A DNA stretch of 5,360 bases, taken from NCBI GenBank assembly GCA_036257895.1, contig DATAES010000087.1:1-5360 (forward strand), read 5' to 3'. The translations under genes were made by a program, and so were the position numbers. Shown here in pieces: positions 5,131 to 5,360 of the stretch. The stretch comes from DATAES01 sp036257895. GTDB lineage: Bacteria > Actinomycetota > Acidimicrobiia > Acidimicrobiales > JACDCH01. Position 1 is the stretch's first letter. Each line of letters starts with the position of its first letter. The notes beneath the pieces were generated by a model. It saw nothing but the letters and a program-made list of their open reading frames with translations, made no database searches and had not been told where the DNA came from.

Positions 5131-5360
5131 GGCGTTCGACGATCATGGCCATGCCTTGACCGCCGCCGACGCACATGGACTCCATGCCGTAGCGGGCGCC
5201 TGCGTCCTCGAGACCGTTGAGCAGCGTGGTCATGATGCGGGAGCCGGTCATCCCGAAGGGGTGGCCGAGGGCGATCGAGCCGCCGTGGACGTTCAACTTC
5301 TCCCACGGGATCCCGAGGTGCTTGGCCGACGGGATCACTTGCGCGGCGAACGCCTCGTTG
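5123..5360 (-). CDS. Thiolase (acetyl-CoA C-acyltransferase), C-terminal fragment
   Basis: The last 78 residues of a thiolase; the rest lies beyond the right edge. The visible order is diagnostic: NEAFA at the window edge, then NVHGGSIALGHPFGMTGSR carrying the catalytic histidine of the GHP motif, and MCVGGGQGMAMIVERL carrying the second catalytic cysteine. The enzyme cleaves 3-ketoacyl-CoA with CoA, or condenses acyl-CoA units in the reverse direction. The chain-length class cannot be told from this part. The N-x-H-G-G form replaces the more common N-x-N/H-G-G-A and is within normal variation. It is convergent with the AbiEi/DUF559 gene, whose stop overlaps its 3' end by eight bases. With the SDR it suggests a fatty-acyl or steroid side-chain degradation neighbourhood. 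Confidence 0.95.
   Translation of the reverse strand, partial: NEAFAAQVIPSAKHLGIPWEKLNVHGGSIALGHPFGMTGSRIMTTLLNGLEDAGARYGMESMCVGGGQGMAMIVERLN

Noticed and set aside
1..5360. tRNA, rRNA, CRISPR array or riboswitch
   Set aside because: No cloverleaf-like or rRNA-like segment, no regularly spaced direct repeats and no recognisable riboswitch; almost all sequence is accounted for by genes and the inverted repeat.

Overview
The window is GC-rich (roughly two thirds G+C by eye) and gene-dense. It looks like chromosomal DNA from an actinomycete, most plausibly of the Acidimicrobiia type. The reasons are two F420-dependent luciferase-like oxidoreductases of mycobacterial-type subfamilies, GTG and TTG starts, four-base stop/start overlaps, possible leaderless starts and a thiolase/SDR lipid-metabolism neighbourhood. 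The taxon is inferred from protein style, not from a marker gene.

Left block (1-3067, all minus strand): a compact run of five genes. In transcription order they are an Rv2161c-like F420 oxidoreductase (2222-3067), a low-molecular-weight protein tyrosine phosphatase (1746-2225), a fructosamine-kinase-family protein (1015-1749, or to 1764), an Rv1855c-like F420 oxidoreductase (154-993) and the N-terminus of a SpoU/TrmH-type RNA methyltransferase cut by the window edge (1-157). The junctions are GTGA, GTGA, a 21-base gap with a clear ribosome binding site, and TTGA, so this is probably one operon with translational coupling. The phosphatase/kinase pair fits a protein-deglycation (sugar-adduct repair) module.

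Middle (3068-4030): a 33-base divergent gap, then a plus-strand short-chain dehydrogenase of the MFE-2/Rv0148-like type. The C-terminal end of a thiolase lies at the right edge (5123-5360, minus). SDR and thiolase are convergent and would fit acyl-CoA or beta-oxidation-type metabolism.

Right insert (about 4040-5103): between these two convergent genes sits a single plus-strand gene. It encodes an AbiEi-type winged-helix protein with a C-terminal DUF559/Vsr-like nuclease-fold domain. It is bracketed by 44-base inverted repeats that match at 42 of 44 positions. Each arm is itself a long palindrome centred on a TATA-type core. The right arm lies inside the 3' end of the gene and encodes its C-terminal tail, while the left arm, read outward on the other strand, encodes nearly the same peptide. 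This looks like a one-gene element of about 1.06 kb, without a recognisable transposase, and is the most interesting object in the window.
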